Origin: Ammopiptanthus mongolicus | Lineage: Eukaryota > Streptophyta > Magnoliopsida > Fabales > Fabaceae | Direction of reading: 5' to 3' | Length of the DNA stretch: 64,000 bases | NCBI GenBank assembly: GCA_039655645.1 | Contig: CM077347.1 | Coordinates: forward strand, 42,591,033-42,655,032 | Shown here: positions 10,598 to 23,503 of the stretch, one piece after another | Numbering within the stretch: the first letter of the stretch is position 1 | Layout of the letters: each line of letters starts with the position of its first letter | The notes under the pieces: generated by a model | Databases searched by the model: none | What the model was told of the DNA's origin: nothing | The model's input: only the letters and a program-made list of their open reading frames with translations | Made by a program: the position numbers and the translations under genes

Positions 10598-13500
10598 TGT
10601 AACGCCCCCTCTGCGCTACATACATGGACTCGATTGTGGAAAACATAAACAAAATAAAGCGTTGGTTGCTTTCTGAAAACACTTTAAGTAATTAACTATG
10701 TTCAAAAATGTGGGTCTAAAAATTTTCTTCATACATCAAGTAATCTAAATTCAAGACAAAGGCACAATCCTTATAATACACATCAATGTTCAGTATTCCT
10801 AACAACATAGTCATGACGTAATTGTGACGAAGCATATAAGTTTCTTAGAAATATAATTTAAACTCATAACATAAGTTCAGGTCTAATATATCATATTACA
10901 GACTTAAAAACTTGTAAGTCAACTTACATACAGCAGATAATATATGACTACGTCAAAAAGAAAACTCCTATGCTGGTCGGGCTAAAAATAGCCATTGGGA
11001 TAAGAACCCCAAAGTCAGTTCCGATTCTTAGGGGAATTCGGAGGGTTCCTTTTTTTATGCTCCTTCTAAAGACTTTGTCATCTGAGTCCTCCCGTTTCCG
11101 CGGGGACCTCTGATCATCATCTATACATATATCCAAAAACACAACAGGGTGTCCAACATGTACAGGCAAAGGTGAGATACTCATTTTATAAGTTTATCAC
11201 GATAGCAGCACAAGCGACAAACAACAAATACATCCACAAATAAATACAGTTGTAATAACAGATATTCATACAACATAATATCTCAAACACTATCATGAGT
11301 TATAATAATGCATGAGACTTCAATATTATCTTTCTAATTCAAGTTCTCCGGAGATTCCTACTCGTGGAGTATCAAACATAGTATGCCCCTATAGACCTAG
11401 TGGTCTTAACTGGCTCATATTCTCAACTACTCGAATTATAGCTCGTTTTCAAATGGCACGTCTGCCATTTCATGTAAGTACACAGAAAGTTCTGTATTCT
11501 TTTTCGTTCATTATTTCTTGTCGAGGCATATAGCTCACGACTCGTTTTAAAGGACATTAAGCCGTTTATTCAAAATACAGGACACGAAGTCCGAGTGCTC
11601 AATTCACAAAACACTAGCCCAACGTCTCGGTCATTAGGTTTGCATACATCTCAAAAAGAATCATCGTTTTTCTTTCGGTCTTATTTTCACAAAACAACTT
11701 TGGAAAACAAAACTCAGTTTCATTGTCTTGAACTAAGACATTCTTTTCCGAGAAAAGCATTTTATGGGAAAAACTCTTTTCTTCACAAATCCGTTTTTCT
11801 AAGGTTCTATCTCTTTTAAAAACGTTTTTCTAAAAGGAATTTCACTTTGCATTGACTTTTCCTTAAAAGACTTTTTCTTTCAAAAAGAATCTAATATAAA
11901 AAAAGAATTTTTATTCCTCGATAAACGAAACATTTCTCAAAACTTTCCTTTAGTTTCAAAATTCGTTTTCAAAACTCCGATTTCGGTTTTCGAGTATTTT
12001 CATCTTCTTTATCGAGTCATAGCCAGTGCTATGCACTTAACCTGTCTAGGATATAAATATAAATATATGTATATATATGTATATATGTATATAGATATCA
12101 AGTCAGCCCACTATCACGATAAATTTCACCAAAGGCATCCATGCCACAAATCATATTCAAATGTCCAAGTACAAATTTCATTAAGTAAATCAATTGCATA
12201 CTCCATTCATGACATATCTTCAAATCATCAATCAAACAACCACATCACATATAACTTTCACACATCATGAGACTACCAAACTTATTCTGAAATAACTCGC
12301 TTTACCTCGTTAGGTTTCTAAATCAATTCCCAAACGGTTTTCGGCTTTGGTTCTGATTTCGACTGCGTCGCCTAAAACAATCAACCACAATTCAATTTCT
12401 AAAAAACAATCAATACAAAAGAACAACATGAAAACATTTCGCCCCGCCCAAACTGGGTCTAAGGTTCGGCCAAAATTTGCAAAATAGGTTAGAGATCTCA
12501 TTTGGTTCCAATCTTTTAGATGGTTGGTTCTTAAGCATGATTATCACTAAATCAAGTCCTATTACCCAAAAATTTGAAACAAAACTCATGGTTCTACACA
12601 CTATAGGTCTCGGCCATGAAGATAAAAATTGGCTAGCTATTGATTTGGTTCCAATCACTTGGATTCCATGACCATAGGAAAGGAAAGAATGGAATCAAGT
12701 GTTCAAGAACAAAAATTGGAGAAAACCCTCTTTTTCCCCAAATCCTAGGGTTCGGCCCTTTCAAATAAAATAGGCTAGGATGAGAGTTAGATCACATACT
12801 CTTGGGTAGAGGTAGAAGATGATGAAACTAGTTCAAGGAAATTGGTTTCATATTAAAAGGATTTTTCTACAACTTCCTAGGAGTTTTTGAAATTTGGCTC
12901 ATGAAATTGGAACTCAAGAAATCAAGTTCTTAAACCATGAAATAGGAAGAGATTCATGAGGCTTAAGGATCATAGAAGTGATCTTACCTCTTGAATGAAG
13001 AAGATTGTTCGAGAATCACACTTTTCTCTCAAAAACTCAAGCTTTTCTCTAAGTGAAAATAGTGGAATCTCAAGGAAGAAGATGAAGTTAGAAAATGAAG
13101 TGTTGGAGCTCTCCCAATCAGATCCTTATGCATGGGAGAAGTGGGCTAATATGTCCCAAAATTGGGTCACTTAAGGACATTTTAGTCTTTTCCTCCAAGG
13201 GCTAAAATGTCAATTAGGAAAAGGTCGGGGGTATTTTGGTCTTTTCGCGTCCAGTTATTTTCAAACATCATGATGACTCTGGCATAGTTTCCCGAGTGAT
13301 TTGACTTGATGTGACATCAATTTTATCCATTAGCAGATCCCGATAAATCCGTATTCGGCTCCGTTTGTCACCCATTTCAAGATTTCACCCGAATAAAGCG
13401 TAGGAACTGATTTTTTTTCAAATTTATAAAAAATGTAGGAAATTCGATTCTAAGACTAACTATCTTGTTCACAAGGCAAAATTAGGTCTCCTGAGCAGTA

Positions 13501-13702
13501 AAATTTTAGTATCAGCAAAAAATTGCAGACCGAGCTCCGTCTGAGTTTTCGGCTCAAAATTTAATAGTAGCTTCTTACGATAGCGTTGAGCATGAATATG
13601 GCCTCAATTTATTTTATTTCATTTTCTAGATCCTCGAATAAAATATAAACTTAATTACTCTCTTATGGATATATAAAAGCAGTGAAAAATCGGGATGTTA
13701 CA
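10598..13702 (-). repeat. 3' LTR of gypsy element C
   Basis: It is bounded by TGTAACGCC at its left edge and GATGTTACA at its right edge on the plus strand, giving 3105 bp. It matches the 5' LTR at 29888-33202 but lacks about 205 bp, which the 5' copy carries at about 30640-30845. At the microsatellite position it has only a short interrupted TA tract (12050-12095). Internal conserved stretches match the split LTR of element G. Confidence 0.9.
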
Positions 13703-13720
13703 TTACTACCCCTATAAAAA
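13703..13720 (-). other. Polypurine tract region of element C
   Basis: The minus strand just inside the 3' LTR reads TATAGGGGTAGTAA before TGTAACATCC, the expected place for plus-strand priming. The tract is short and partly degraded. Confidence 0.5.
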
Positions 13721-13739
13721 AAAAATTTCTTCCTCGAAA

Positions 13740-14393
13740 TTACATACCTTGAAAAAGATCGGGATATTGTAGTCTCATCTTGTCCTCGAGCTCCCACGTT
13801 GCGTTTCCAGTCGCTACATTCCAAAAAACCTTGACCAAGGGAACTTGTTTTCCCCTGAGTTGCTTGACCCTCTTATCAACGATTCGTACAGGCGATGTCT
13901 CATAAGACAAGTTTTCTCGTAAATGTACTGCATCAGGTTTGATTACATGGGAAGAATCAGGAATATAATTCTTGAGTTGTGAGACATGGAAAATATTATG
14001 AATATTGGAGAGAAAAAGAGGTAAGGCTATCTGATAAGCTACTGGACCAATACGTTGAAGAATCTGGTAAGGTCCAATGACTTTGGGAGTGATTTTTCTG
14101 GACTTTGTAGCTTTACCTACCAAAGTCGTGGGCGTGATTCTCAGGAACACGTGTTCACCTTCATGAAACTCGAGGGGTCGTCTTCATCTATCGGAGTAGC
14201 TCTTTTGTCTGCTCTGTGCCATCTTCATCTTTTCGCGGATTTGCTTAATCTTTTCCGTTGTTTGTTGCATAAGTTCGGGGCCTACAATCATACTTTCTCC
14301 ATCCTGGTACCAACACAATGGTGTCTGGCACTTTCGTCCATACAAGGCCTCATAGGGTGCCATCCTTATGCTAGAATGATAGTTGTTGTTGTA
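13740..14393 (-). pseudogene. Integrase C-terminus and chromodomain-like tail of element C
   Basis: A 136-residue open stretch (13740-14150) contains GPYQILQRIGPVAYQIALP, SNIHNIFHVSQLKNYIPD, RVKQLRGKQVPLVKVFW and ATWELEDKM. These are the GPF/Y-type module and chromodomain-like tail of plant gypsy integrases. Between 14150 and 14393 the frame shifts, but linker motifs such as GTKVPDTIVLVP and GRKCQTPLCW-like strings remain. Confidence 0.85.
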
Positions 14394-14399
14394 TGTGAA

Positions 14400-14912
14400 T
14401 TAAATAAAAGGTAAAATATCATCCCAAATTCCACTATGGTCTAGAACACAAGCTCTCAGCAAATCTTCCAAAGATTGTATCGTTCTCTCTGTCTGTCCAT
14501 CGGTTTGAGGGTGATAGGCTGAACTCAGCCTCATCCTTGTCCCTAACGCTTGGTGTAGACTTTGCCAAAACCGTGAAGTAAACTTTGGGTCTCTATCGGA
14601 GACTATGTTTGACGGCACTCCATGTAGTCTAATTACTTCTCTAATATACAGCTCAGCTAACTTCTCCACTGAGTATTTGATCTTAATAGGTAAGAAGTGT
14701 GCTGACTTCGTTAGCCTATCAACGTTCACCCAAATCGAATCAAAGCTCTTAGAAGTCCTCGGTAAACCTACCACAAAATCCATTGAGATACTCTCCCATT
14801 TCCATTCGGGTACATCCAAAGATTGAAGCATTCCTCCAGGTCGTTGATGTTCTACCTTTGCTTTCTGACAGGTCAAACACGATGCTACGTACTCAGCCAC
14901 TTGCTTCTTCAT
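14400..14912 (-). pseudogene. Integrase core of element C
   Basis: The 170-residue open frame holds CLTCQKAKVEHQRPGG (second half of the zinc module) and a DDE core with Asp45 (SMDFV), Asp106 (VSDRDPKF) and Glu142 (DGQTERT). The 35-residue gap between the last two is the family spacing. The catalytic triad is therefore preserved even though the flanking frame is broken by stops upstream (near 14930) and downstream (at 14400). Confidence 0.9.
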
Positions 14913-14993
14913 TCCTGGCCACCAAAACTTCTATTTTAGATCTTGATACATTTTGGTTGCTCCAGGGTGAAAGCTCAACTTGCTCTTATGTCC

Positions 14994-15517
14994 TTATTCC
15001 AGAATCATTTTCCTCATCTCCGGGCTGCTAGGTACGCAAACCCGTCCATTGCATCTCAAGATGCCATCGGTTCCCAAGCTGAACTCTGTAGCCTTTTCTT
15101 GTCCAAGCAACTCCTTTTTCTCTTGGAGGTACTCATCGGTTGCTTGTTGTTCGCGGATTGTTTCCATCAGTCCACTAGATACCTTGATCATTCCCAAGCT
15201 AATCTTCTCTTGGTTCACTTCCATAGTCAGATTGAGATCACGAAACTGCTTTATCAATTCTAATTCCTTAACCATCATTGCAGAGATATACAGGGTCTTC
15301 TGACTCAAAGCGTCTGCAACGACATTTGCTTTCCCAGGGTAGTATAGCAAAGTGAAGTGGTAGTCCTTAAGAAATTCCATCCAACGTCTCTGCCTTATGT
15401 TAAGTTCCTTCTAATCGAACAGGTATTTCAAACTCTTGTGATCACTAAAGACATCAAACTTGGATCCATACAAGTAATGTCTCCAGATCTTCAGTGCAAA
15501 AACCACGACAGCTAACT
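14994..15517 (-). pseudogene. RNase H end and integrase N-terminus of element C
   Basis: The open part (14994-15380) starts in RNase H with YYPGKANVVADALSQKTLY, which supplies the last catalytic Asp, and runs through the tether into the integrase N-terminus (RVCVPSSPEMRKMILE). The part at 15380-15517 contains FSDHKSLKYLF in another frame, with a stop at the QLEG position near 15412. Confidence 0.85.
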
Positions 15518-16682
15518 CTAGGTCGTCGTCGGGTAATTCCTCTCATGAGTCTTCAAATGGCACGAAGCATACGCTACAACCTTCCGATGCTGCATAAGTA
15601 CACATCCTAATCCCTGATGCGAAGCATCATAGTACACTTCGTAAAGTTCGTCCGGTTTGGGTAACACTAACACTGGTGAGGTTGTCAAACTTTCCTTCAT
15701 CGTCTGGAAACTTTCCTCACATTTCTCAGTCCAAGTGAACGGTTGATCCTTCCTCATAAGTTGAGTCAGCGGCACAACAATCTTTGAGAACCCTTCGATG
15801 AATCTTCTGTAGTAACCAGCCAAACCAACGAAACTGCGGATTTCTATCACAGTCTTGGGTTTCTCCCATAGTAGTACTGCTTCCACTTTCGTAGGGTCGA
15901 CGGCCATCCCTTCCTTCGTAATCAGATGCCCCAAGAACTTGACTTCATCCAGCCAAAACGCGCACTTAGACAGCTTTGCGAACAAATTATCCTCGTGAAG
16001 GATCTGTAAAACTTGTCGTAGGTGTTCCTCATGCTCCTCATGACTTCTCGAGTAGATGAGAATATCATCAATGAACACGATAACGAACTGATCCAGAAAC
16101 GGATGGAAAATCCAGTTCATGTAGTCCATGAAGATAGCAGGTGCGTTCCACTCCAAAAGGCATCACGAGGTGCTCATAGTGACCATAACGAGTCCTGAAT
16201 GCAGTCTTAGGTACGTCCTCGTTCTTTACTCTAATCTGGTGATAACCAGATCTCAGGTCAATCTTTGAAAAGACAACGGTTCCCTGAAGTTGATCCATCA
16301 AATCATCTATGCGGGGTAGAGGATACTTGTTCTTGATCGTTATCTTGTAGAGTTGACGGTAATCCACGCAAAGTCTCGAACTCCCGTCCTTCTTCTTCAC
16401 CAATAAAACTGGTGCTCCCCACGGGGACACACTCGATCTCACGAACCGCTTAGACATCAGATCCTCTAGTTGGGTCATCAGCTCGGCTAAATCCGTAGGT
16501 GACATCCTATAAGGAGCTATAGAGATCGGACTGGATCCAGGAACTAGATCAATCGAAAACTCGATGTCCCTCACAGGTGGCAAACCTGGAACGTCTTCGG
16601 GAAAAACTTCCGGAAAATCTTTCACAACCGGCACATCCCTCAAGACGACGCCCCTCTCGATTTCTAAATAGGATAGAAGCAT
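15518..16682 (-). pseudogene. Reverse transcriptase of element C
   Basis: Two overlapping frames cover the RT. 16068-16682 carries VKDFPEVFPEDVPGLPP, SPWGAPVLLVKKKDGS, LCVDYRQLYKIT and KIDLRSGYHQIRV. 15518-16156 carries FIDDILIYS (catalytic Asp pair, residues 30-31), KFLGHLITKEGMAVDP, RSFVGLAGYYRRFIEGFSK and the RNase H start YYDASHQGLGCVL. A frameshift near 16150, at the PFGV motif, separates them. The FIDD form instead of YVDD is usual for this gypsy branch. Confidence 0.9.
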
Positions 16683-17474
16683 GTATCCCTGAGCTCCTTC
16701 TTTAAAAGAAGCTCTTACTTGGTTGGCAGTTAATGTAACACCCCAATTTTTACTGGTTTTTGAATTTCAATGGCAAAATTGTGATTCTATGGACTTTCCT
16801 TTATGAAATATCAAGATATTTTGGGAAGAGTAATCATGACAAGGATGAGTCATGATGGTGAGTCATGGTAAATAATCATGACTAGTGATGAGTAAAGGCG
16901 ATGACTCATCCACTGACTCATCACACTCAGGAACCGCGTCTCTCGTTTGATGTTTGATTTTATCTCTACGTATCCACTTTTTGGACATAATACAGATATT
17001 ATTTTACTCTACATTACTAGTAGAGAATTATGGCTAAGGTTTGGGTTGAAGATTCAAACGAAGCCTGGTCTGCATACGAGACTACCGGAACTGGTAACGG
17101 ATAAGCGTAAGGTCGCTTTCAAAGCCACCGCACCTTATCCTGTCTCTAACACAATGATTACATGAGTGACTCACCATGCTAATAATGGCAAAGGGTGAGT
17201 CACATACCATAGTAATGATGATGGCGTAGAAAATGACAAAAGGAAATGACCTTTTTACCCTTAAGTAATTTTTATACAATCCTTACCCTTCCTTCACATA
17301 ACCCCACGCCATTCATAGATATATATTCTATCTCATATTTCTTTCTCCTTCACCTTATTTTTCAAGCTCAAGTGTTCAAGTTCTAGTAGAACTTTTGATA
17401 TAATTCCAACTTTGTTCTTAGGTAAAGTTACTTTTCTACCCTTAAGTGATAATTACCATATCCTTATTCTTTCC

Positions 17475-17487
17475 TTTTATATAAGCC
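17475..17487 (+). promoter_or_regulatory. Candidate TATA box in element D 5' LTR
   Basis: TTTTATATAAGCC is conserved in the 3' LTR (about 25663-25675). It is followed by a C/T-rich leader, as in plant retrotransposon promoters. The assignment is from sequence pattern only. Confidence 0.4.
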
Positions 17488-19154
17488 ACGAAATTCCCTC
17501 TCACATTTCTTTCTTCATATCTTCATTCTTAACCTTTAAGTATTCAAGTTAATTTGTAATAGAATCCTAATTTTGTTCTTAAGGAAAATTATCCTTTCTA
17601 ACATTAAGTCTATCTTATCCTTATCTTTCTATCCTTGTCCTTGTCATATCCTTATCCTCATCCTTTTCTCCTATTTATTGAGAGACCTCATGCCCTCCCT
17701 TTCTTCTTCTTCTTCTTCTTCTTCTTCTTCTTCTTCTTCTTCTCACTTTTCTTTCTTCATCAACTTCATCTCCACCTTCAAAGCTTCAAGCTTCCACTTC
17801 ATTTTCTCTACATTTCTTCAAGAGATCTTCAAGAACTTTGTGAAGCAAAGTTGCTTAACTTGATCTCCTTTATCATCTAATAGGTAAATATCTCATCTTC
17901 AAGCTCTAGATCTTCATCTTTCTTCTTTGAAACTATATGTGTTCATGCTTGAACTTAAACTTCTAAAATTCATGAAAATTAGTAGAAAAATCATTTTGAT
18001 GTCAAACCAATTTTCATGATCTAGATTCAATGTCTTCTTTCATAATATAAAAGCTTGTGATCATAATATCTCTTTAACCCATTTGGGGTGGAGAGGGCCG
18101 AATACCCAAGATGAAGGAATCATGAAGTTTTGTTTCAATTGTACTTAAAGAAGTGTTGATTTGAGTTCTATCAACTTAAATGTCCTTGAATTCAATTGAT
18201 TATGATCAAGAACCTTTCTTACCCTAAGTTCTTAAGACATGGCCGAAACCCTATATCTTGAGTTTTGTTTCAAATTCTTGAAAAATATGACTTACACTAA
18301 CTTTCTCTATGCCTAAGGATCATGAATCCAAGAGTTTGTCAAATTTTAACACTTCTAGCATTTTTCTTTACCAAGGGGCCGAACCCTAGTTCCTATGAAC
18401 TAGATGGATTTTTTTTTGAGTTTACTAATCTTGATGATGAATTGTTATGGAGGTTAAGATCGTGTTCAAGTGTTCTAACGGCTGTGCGGTTATCCGTTGG
18501 CGGAACGAGGCTGTGACTGTGGAAAGGTGCTTCTGAGCTCGAGGGAATTGCTACCTTGCTATAGGTAGGGAGAAGAAAGTGTTATCATCGGAAAAGCAAG
18601 CATAGTATAGTCTATATACATGTGTAGGGGAGCCTTAAACCCTACTAAGTCTATACCCTAAGCTAGAAGACAAATACTAAATGGATGATTGATATACTTG
18701 ATGGGATTGTGAATATGTGTTCTATATGATTTATATGATGATCTACGAGGGTTAATTATGATTATGTGCTCTATGTGATCGATATGATTACTTGTCTAAT
18801 TGATTATATTAAAATGCTCATTGTTATGATATGTTATTAGTGTGATTGATTGGATGTTTACGAATGAGCATGTGACATGATTGATAAAACTGAAGAGATT
18901 AATAAGCACACTATGAGCTTGATAAGCATATGATGAAATTGATGAACATATGATGAGATTATGGCATTGAGCAGGTTGATACCGATGTGATTCTAATTGA
19001 TACTGTTATGATTTTAATGGAGCTGTGGGCTCGTGGACGCTTGGCATCATGATATTGATTTTAGTATTGATGCAAGGCATCGTGGTTATGGCTGAGTGCC
19101 TAAATGTGAGATTCCGGTATCAACCTGTAATGAATGTTTGTATATGCATATCAT

Positions 19155-19465
19155 TCCGTATAAGAAACCCCTTCGGAGGGCAGCCGAAATGGGGGCGTTA
19201 CTAAGAAACTCCTGATGCCGGGTCAGGGCGGTCCAAATGGGGACGTTATTGAGAAACCCTCGATTACGAGGTGGCCCAAATGGGGGCGTTATTATTGAGA
19301 AACCCTCGATTCCGGGTTGAGGCGGCCCAAATGAGGACGTTATTGACACCCCTCCGAAGGGCGGTCCAATTGGGGACGTTATTAATCCTTTCGAGGATAT
19401 CCAAGTGTGGACGTGAATCATTGATCCCGACAGGGATGTCCAAATGGGGACGCTATTAATCGGCC
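19155..19465 (+). repeat. Minisatellite in element D 5' LTR
   Basis: About seven degenerate units of roughly 40-50 bp share GGCGGTCCAAATGGGGACGT or close variants, separated by GAGAAACCCTCGATTCCGGG-like spacers. The same array is in the 3' LTR (27345-27630), and two units occur in the solo LTR at 2072-4848. Confidence 0.75.
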
Positions 19466-20106
19466 GAAATACATACATGCATATAAGGATTAATATCCTT
19501 CCTTAGAGGTTTGATCTGAGAGAAATATCTTGGAGATGGATGTGATGTATGCCTAGGGAAATGATTGTTTATTGTGTTATTTATTGTGTTGTATGATTTC
19601 TATATGTTATGTGATACATGTATGTATGCCATGCTACTGCTCCTTTTCCCATATATATGATGCTGAATATTTCTTACTCCTTGTATTTTCTTTTATGTCT
19701 CTTCTATATGTATATATGAAAAGACTTGTTGGAAGATCCAGCTGCGGAGGAGTTGGGTGATACGCCGTGCGAGACTGAGGCCGGTGGATTAGCCTGAGGG
19801 ATGTTATATTAATCTAGTAGTTGTTGATGTATTTTACTTTAAGTTGGTACCGAGACACTCTATATGTAAATGTTAACACTGTAGTCCGACTGATAGGTCA
19901 CCTGATGTATATGATATATATATATCTTTATGTTTTACGTTTTACAATTACGTACTCTGATAAGCTGCGTGCTAAATGTGATTTTGCTTCCGCGCGAAAT
20001 TTTCCTCTTCGCTTCATCTTAATAAAGCACGCTAACGTTTATAATGCAATTAAGGGTAGTTAATGTATTAAGTTCTTTAATAGGACGGCGGGTCGTCTCA
20101 TTTTGG

Positions 20107-20118
20107 TGGTATCAGAGC
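20107..20118 (+). other. Primer binding site of element D (initiator tRNA-Met)
   Basis: TGGTATCAGAGC lies 6 bases after the 5' LTR end. It is complementary to the 3' end of plant initiator tRNA-Met and is the usual minus-strand DNA primer site for this type of element. Confidence 0.9.
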
Positions 20119-20338
20119 AGTTCAATTCTAATACCGGACTGTGGAGTCAAGTGGACTGATTTTGATGGTTGATAACTGAGTTATATGTTTTTGGGTTTTT
20201 GGGTAGAGTGTCCGATATGCGAGTTATCACCGTGTGATATCTGTTTCCATTCATTAAGGCATATGATATGTTTAACTGTTAAGTGCTATTATATGTCTGA
20301 TGAGTTGGAACTGATAGCTTCTTTTTACAGGACGCTAG

Positions 20339-21454
20339 ATGGCGAGAGGACGTGGTCGAGGAAGAGGAACACCAGCTGAAACCGGGGATGTCAACCATAA
20401 TGGTGATGCCTCGGGAACTGGAAGTGGTGGAGAGCATAATGAAGCAATGAGAGCCATACGAGATTTAGCCACTGCAACAAACACAGCAGAATGCTCAGTA
20501 CATGCAGCGACAAGAAGAAAGGGATGCTAGACAATAACAACTGCATCGGATCGGAGGAGATGAGATGGTGGATAACGGACTAAGTGCTTTTATGAAAGGG
20601 AATCCTCCCCAATTTCATGGAAAATACAACCCAGAGGCAGCTGAACTTTGGTTACAAGAGATTGAGAAGGTTTTTGTCGCTATCCACTGCCGAGAAGATA
20701 GGAAGGTCACATATGCTGCTTTCATGTTAGTTGGAATGGCAGAAGCCTGGTGGAGGAATAAGCAGAGACCCCTAGAGGCTGAAGGAAGACCACTAACTTG
20801 GGAAGTATTTCGTGAGAGCTTCTTGGAGAAATATTTTCCAAGAAGTGTATGTCAGGAGAAAGAGAAAGAATTCCTGAATCTGAGGCAGGAACAGATGTAA
20901 GTGGGGGAATATGCTATGAGATTCGAAGCACTATTGAAATTCTCTCAATTCTATCAGGTGCACCCAGACGAGGATTGGTTGTGTAGAAGGATCGAAGACG
21001 GACTTCGGCCCGAACTGAAGAGGGCTATGCTATCGTTAAGCATTCGATCATTCCCAGAGTTGATTGAAAAGTGTACAGTGTTGGAAATGCATGATCAAGA
21101 GGGGTTGCACAAGTACGAAGTGGTGGACCAGTCCAAAGTTTTGGTCAGAGAGGTCGTGCAGGAAAGTTTTAACAAAGGGCAAAGCCTTACAATCGCCCAA
21201 ATCAACAACCAACAAGCTGTGGAAGGGGAAAAACTCACCAGGGACAATCAGGAGTGTCCAAGTGTTTTCGATGTGGCGGACAACACCAGATGAAAGACTG
21301 TCCTCGGATGCCAAGAGTCAACTATTTCCGTTGTGGTAAGTGGGGCCACTATGCCAACGAATGTCGACAAGGGAATGCTAGTGGGAGTCAAATTCAACCA
21401 CAAGGCAGAATGATTCAAGATGTGGGAACAAGACAACCCGTGGTGAGCCAGTAG
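20339..21454 (+). pseudogene. Gag of element D
   Basis: The ATG at 20339 opens MARGRGRGRGTPAETG, a basic N-terminus common in these elements, which stops at 20530. The capsid part follows at 20565-20900 (NPPQFHGKYNPEAAELWLQEIEK and AEAWWRNKQR). It continues after an in-frame TAA as GEYAMRFEALLKFSQFYQ (20901-21293). A frame change leads to two zinc knuckles (21254-21454): CFRCGGQHQMKDC and a second in which the first Cys is replaced by Tyr (YFRCGKWGHYANEC). Gag would form the particle that packages element RNA. With three breaks it cannot be made whole. Confidence 0.88.
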
Positions 21455-21478
21455 GGTAGGCCAAAGACTACGGGAAGA

Positions 21479-21904
21479 GTGTTTGCTGTGAGAGGATCTG
21501 AAGCCACTCAATGTCCCGATTTGATACAAGGTAAGTGCTTGGTAGCTGGGAGACTCTTATCTGTTCTATTTGATTCAGGGGCTACACATTCTTTTATCTC
21601 CTCAACGTGTGTGGATCATTTGAAATTGTCTGTTTCAGCCTTACCATATGATTTGACTATTTCGACACCTACGGGTGATTCCTTGACAACCCTATTTGTT
21701 TCTTTGCAATGCCCGATTATTATAGAGAACCGATCTTTTCTTGTAAACCTAGTCTGTCTGCCCATGCAGCAGATTGATGTTATCTTAGGCATGGACTGGC
21801 TTTCGGCCAACCATGTTGTATTAGACTGTTTAAATAAAACCCTCCATTTTTCTGAGCCATTTGGATTATTGCCTGCTGGTAATGGTATTTTGGGAGGTGT
21901 ATAA
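21479..21904 (+). pseudogene. Aspartic protease of element D
   Basis: The 141-residue open stretch has LFDSGATHSFIS, with the active-site Asp-Ser-Gly. It continues with VILGMDWLSANHVVLDC, the conserved flap/C-terminal half of Ty3/gypsy protease. The domain looks intact, but stops lie directly upstream (21452) and downstream (21902). Confidence 0.88.
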
Positions 21905-22990
21905 TTAGAAGGATGTATGGTGCTATTTTCCTTGGAAGCCAAGGAGACTCCGATTCTAGATACTTTACCGGTGGTGCGTGAGTTTTCAGACGTTTTCCCG
22001 AATGATGTGTCAGGATTGAACCCAAACGGGAGATAGAGTTCGCCATCGATCTTGTACCCGGAGCCGGACCGATCTCGATAACACCCTATCGAATGTCTCC
22101 AACAGAGTTGGCAGAATTAAAGAAGCAATTGGACGACATGTTGAAGAAACAGTTTATAAGGCCGAGTGTTTCACCGTGGGGAGCACCGGTGTTGTTTGTC
22201 AAGAAGAAGGAAGGTAGTTGCTTGTCTGTGGACTACCGACAGCTCAACAAGGTTACTATCAAGAATAAGTACCCATTGCCAAGGATAGATGATCTTATGG
22301 ACCAGTTGAGAGGAGCAACGGTGTTCTCTAAGATAGATTTGAGATCCGGTTATCATCAGATAAGGGTTAGGAAGATGATATACCGAAAATGGCTTTCAGA
22401 AGTCGGTATGGACACTACGAGTATTTAGTTATGCCTTTCGGTGTGACAAATGCTCCGGCGGTGTTTATGGATTATATGAATAGAATCTTTAGACCATACC
22501 TTGGTAAGTTTGTTGTTGTTTTCATCGATGACATTCTTATTTACTCCTCAGATAAGGAAGAGCATCAAGAACATCTAAGGATTGTACTCCAAATTCTTAA
22601 GGACAAACAACTCTATGCCAAGTTGTCTAAGTGCGAATTCTGGTTATAGGAGGTACAATTCCTTGGACATGTAATCAACAAGGATGGTATATCAGTAGAT
22701 CCTGCAAAAGTAGAAGCAATAGTTAAGTGGGAAAGCCCTAAGACGGTAAGCGAGATTAGAAGTTTCCTTGGACTAGCAGGATATTATAGGAGGTTTATTG
22801 AGGGATTCTCGAAGATTGCGTTACCTCTAATGCAATTGACTAGAAAAGGGAAGGCGTTCGAATGGACAGAAGAATGCGAGGCTAGTTTCCAAGAGCTGAA
22901 AAAGTGATTAACGACATCTCCAGTGCTTGTCTTGCCAGATCCATCAATGCCATTCGATGTGTACTATGATGCATCGTATCAAGGTTTGGG
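21905..22990 (+). pseudogene. Reverse transcriptase of element D
   Basis: VVREFSDVFPNDVSGL marks the RT start (about 21970-22020), followed by a frameshift near 22025. The fingers are at 22093-22428 (SVSPWGAPVLFVKKKEG, DYRQLNKVTIKNKYPLPR, KIDLRSGYHQIRVR). A second frameshift occurs at about 22370. The palm is at 22389-22649 with FIDDILIYS (Asp47-Asp48 of that frame). The frame stops at 22648, where Trp-Leu-Glu should continue, then resumes through SFLGLAGYYRRFIEG-like strings to 22905. Confidence 0.9.
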
Positions 22991-23503
22991 TTGCGTACTC
23001 ATGCAAGAAAAGAAAGTGGTAGCTTACGCTTCCAGACAACTGAACGTAATTACCTAACCCATGACCTAGAGTTGGCTGCGATAGTGTTTTCATTGAAGAT
23101 ATGGAGACACTATCTCTATGGCGCTAAATTCAGTGTGTTTAGCGACCACAAAAGTTTAAAGTATCTGTTTGACCAAAAAGAGTTGAACATGAGACAAAGA
23201 AGATGGATGGAATTCATAAAGGACTACGAATTTGATTTACAATACCATCCAGGGAAGGCCAATGTTGTAGCAGATGCATTAAGTCGGAAATGTTTGACTA
23301 TGTCGGCTTTGATGGTGAAAGAGTTGGATTTACTAGAACAATTCAGAGACCTGAATCTAGATGTGGAATTATCTAGAAATAGGATGAGTTTAGGAATGAT
23401 CACTGTCACTAGTGATTTCCTGAACTTACTCCGAAAGAAGCAAGAAGAAGATCAGTACCTACGTGAGGTGAAGCAGATGGTGGAAGAAGGTAGAATCGTA
23501 TAA
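22930..23503 (+). pseudogene. RNase H of element D
   Basis: A YYDASYQGLGCVLMQ-like start near 22960 is followed by a frameshift at about 23040, at the ASRQLK motif. The rest is open: RNYLTHDLELAAIVFSLKIW (catalytic Glu), FSDHKSLKYLFDQKE and YHPGKANVVADALS (last Asp). The tail (about 23300-23503) is the tether to integrase. Confidence 0.88.

Larger units (their letters stand above)
16734..20100 (+). repeat. 5' LTR of element D (3367 bp)
   Basis: It is bounded by TG and CA and followed by TTTTGG and the primer site. A TATA-like box (TTTTATATAAGCC, 17475-17487) about 750 bp into the LTR is a plausible promoter core. A TTC run follows at about 17697-17743. At 19160-19460 lies a minisatellite built on GTCCAAATGGGGACGTTATT-like units. 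The LTR is long for gypsy but typical of Del/Tekay-type chromoviruses. Confidence 0.9.

Noticed and set aside
20107..20118. tRNA gene fragment
   Set aside because: TGGTATCAGAGC here and at 29872 and 63608 is a 12-base primer site next to LTR ends. No cloverleaf surrounds it.
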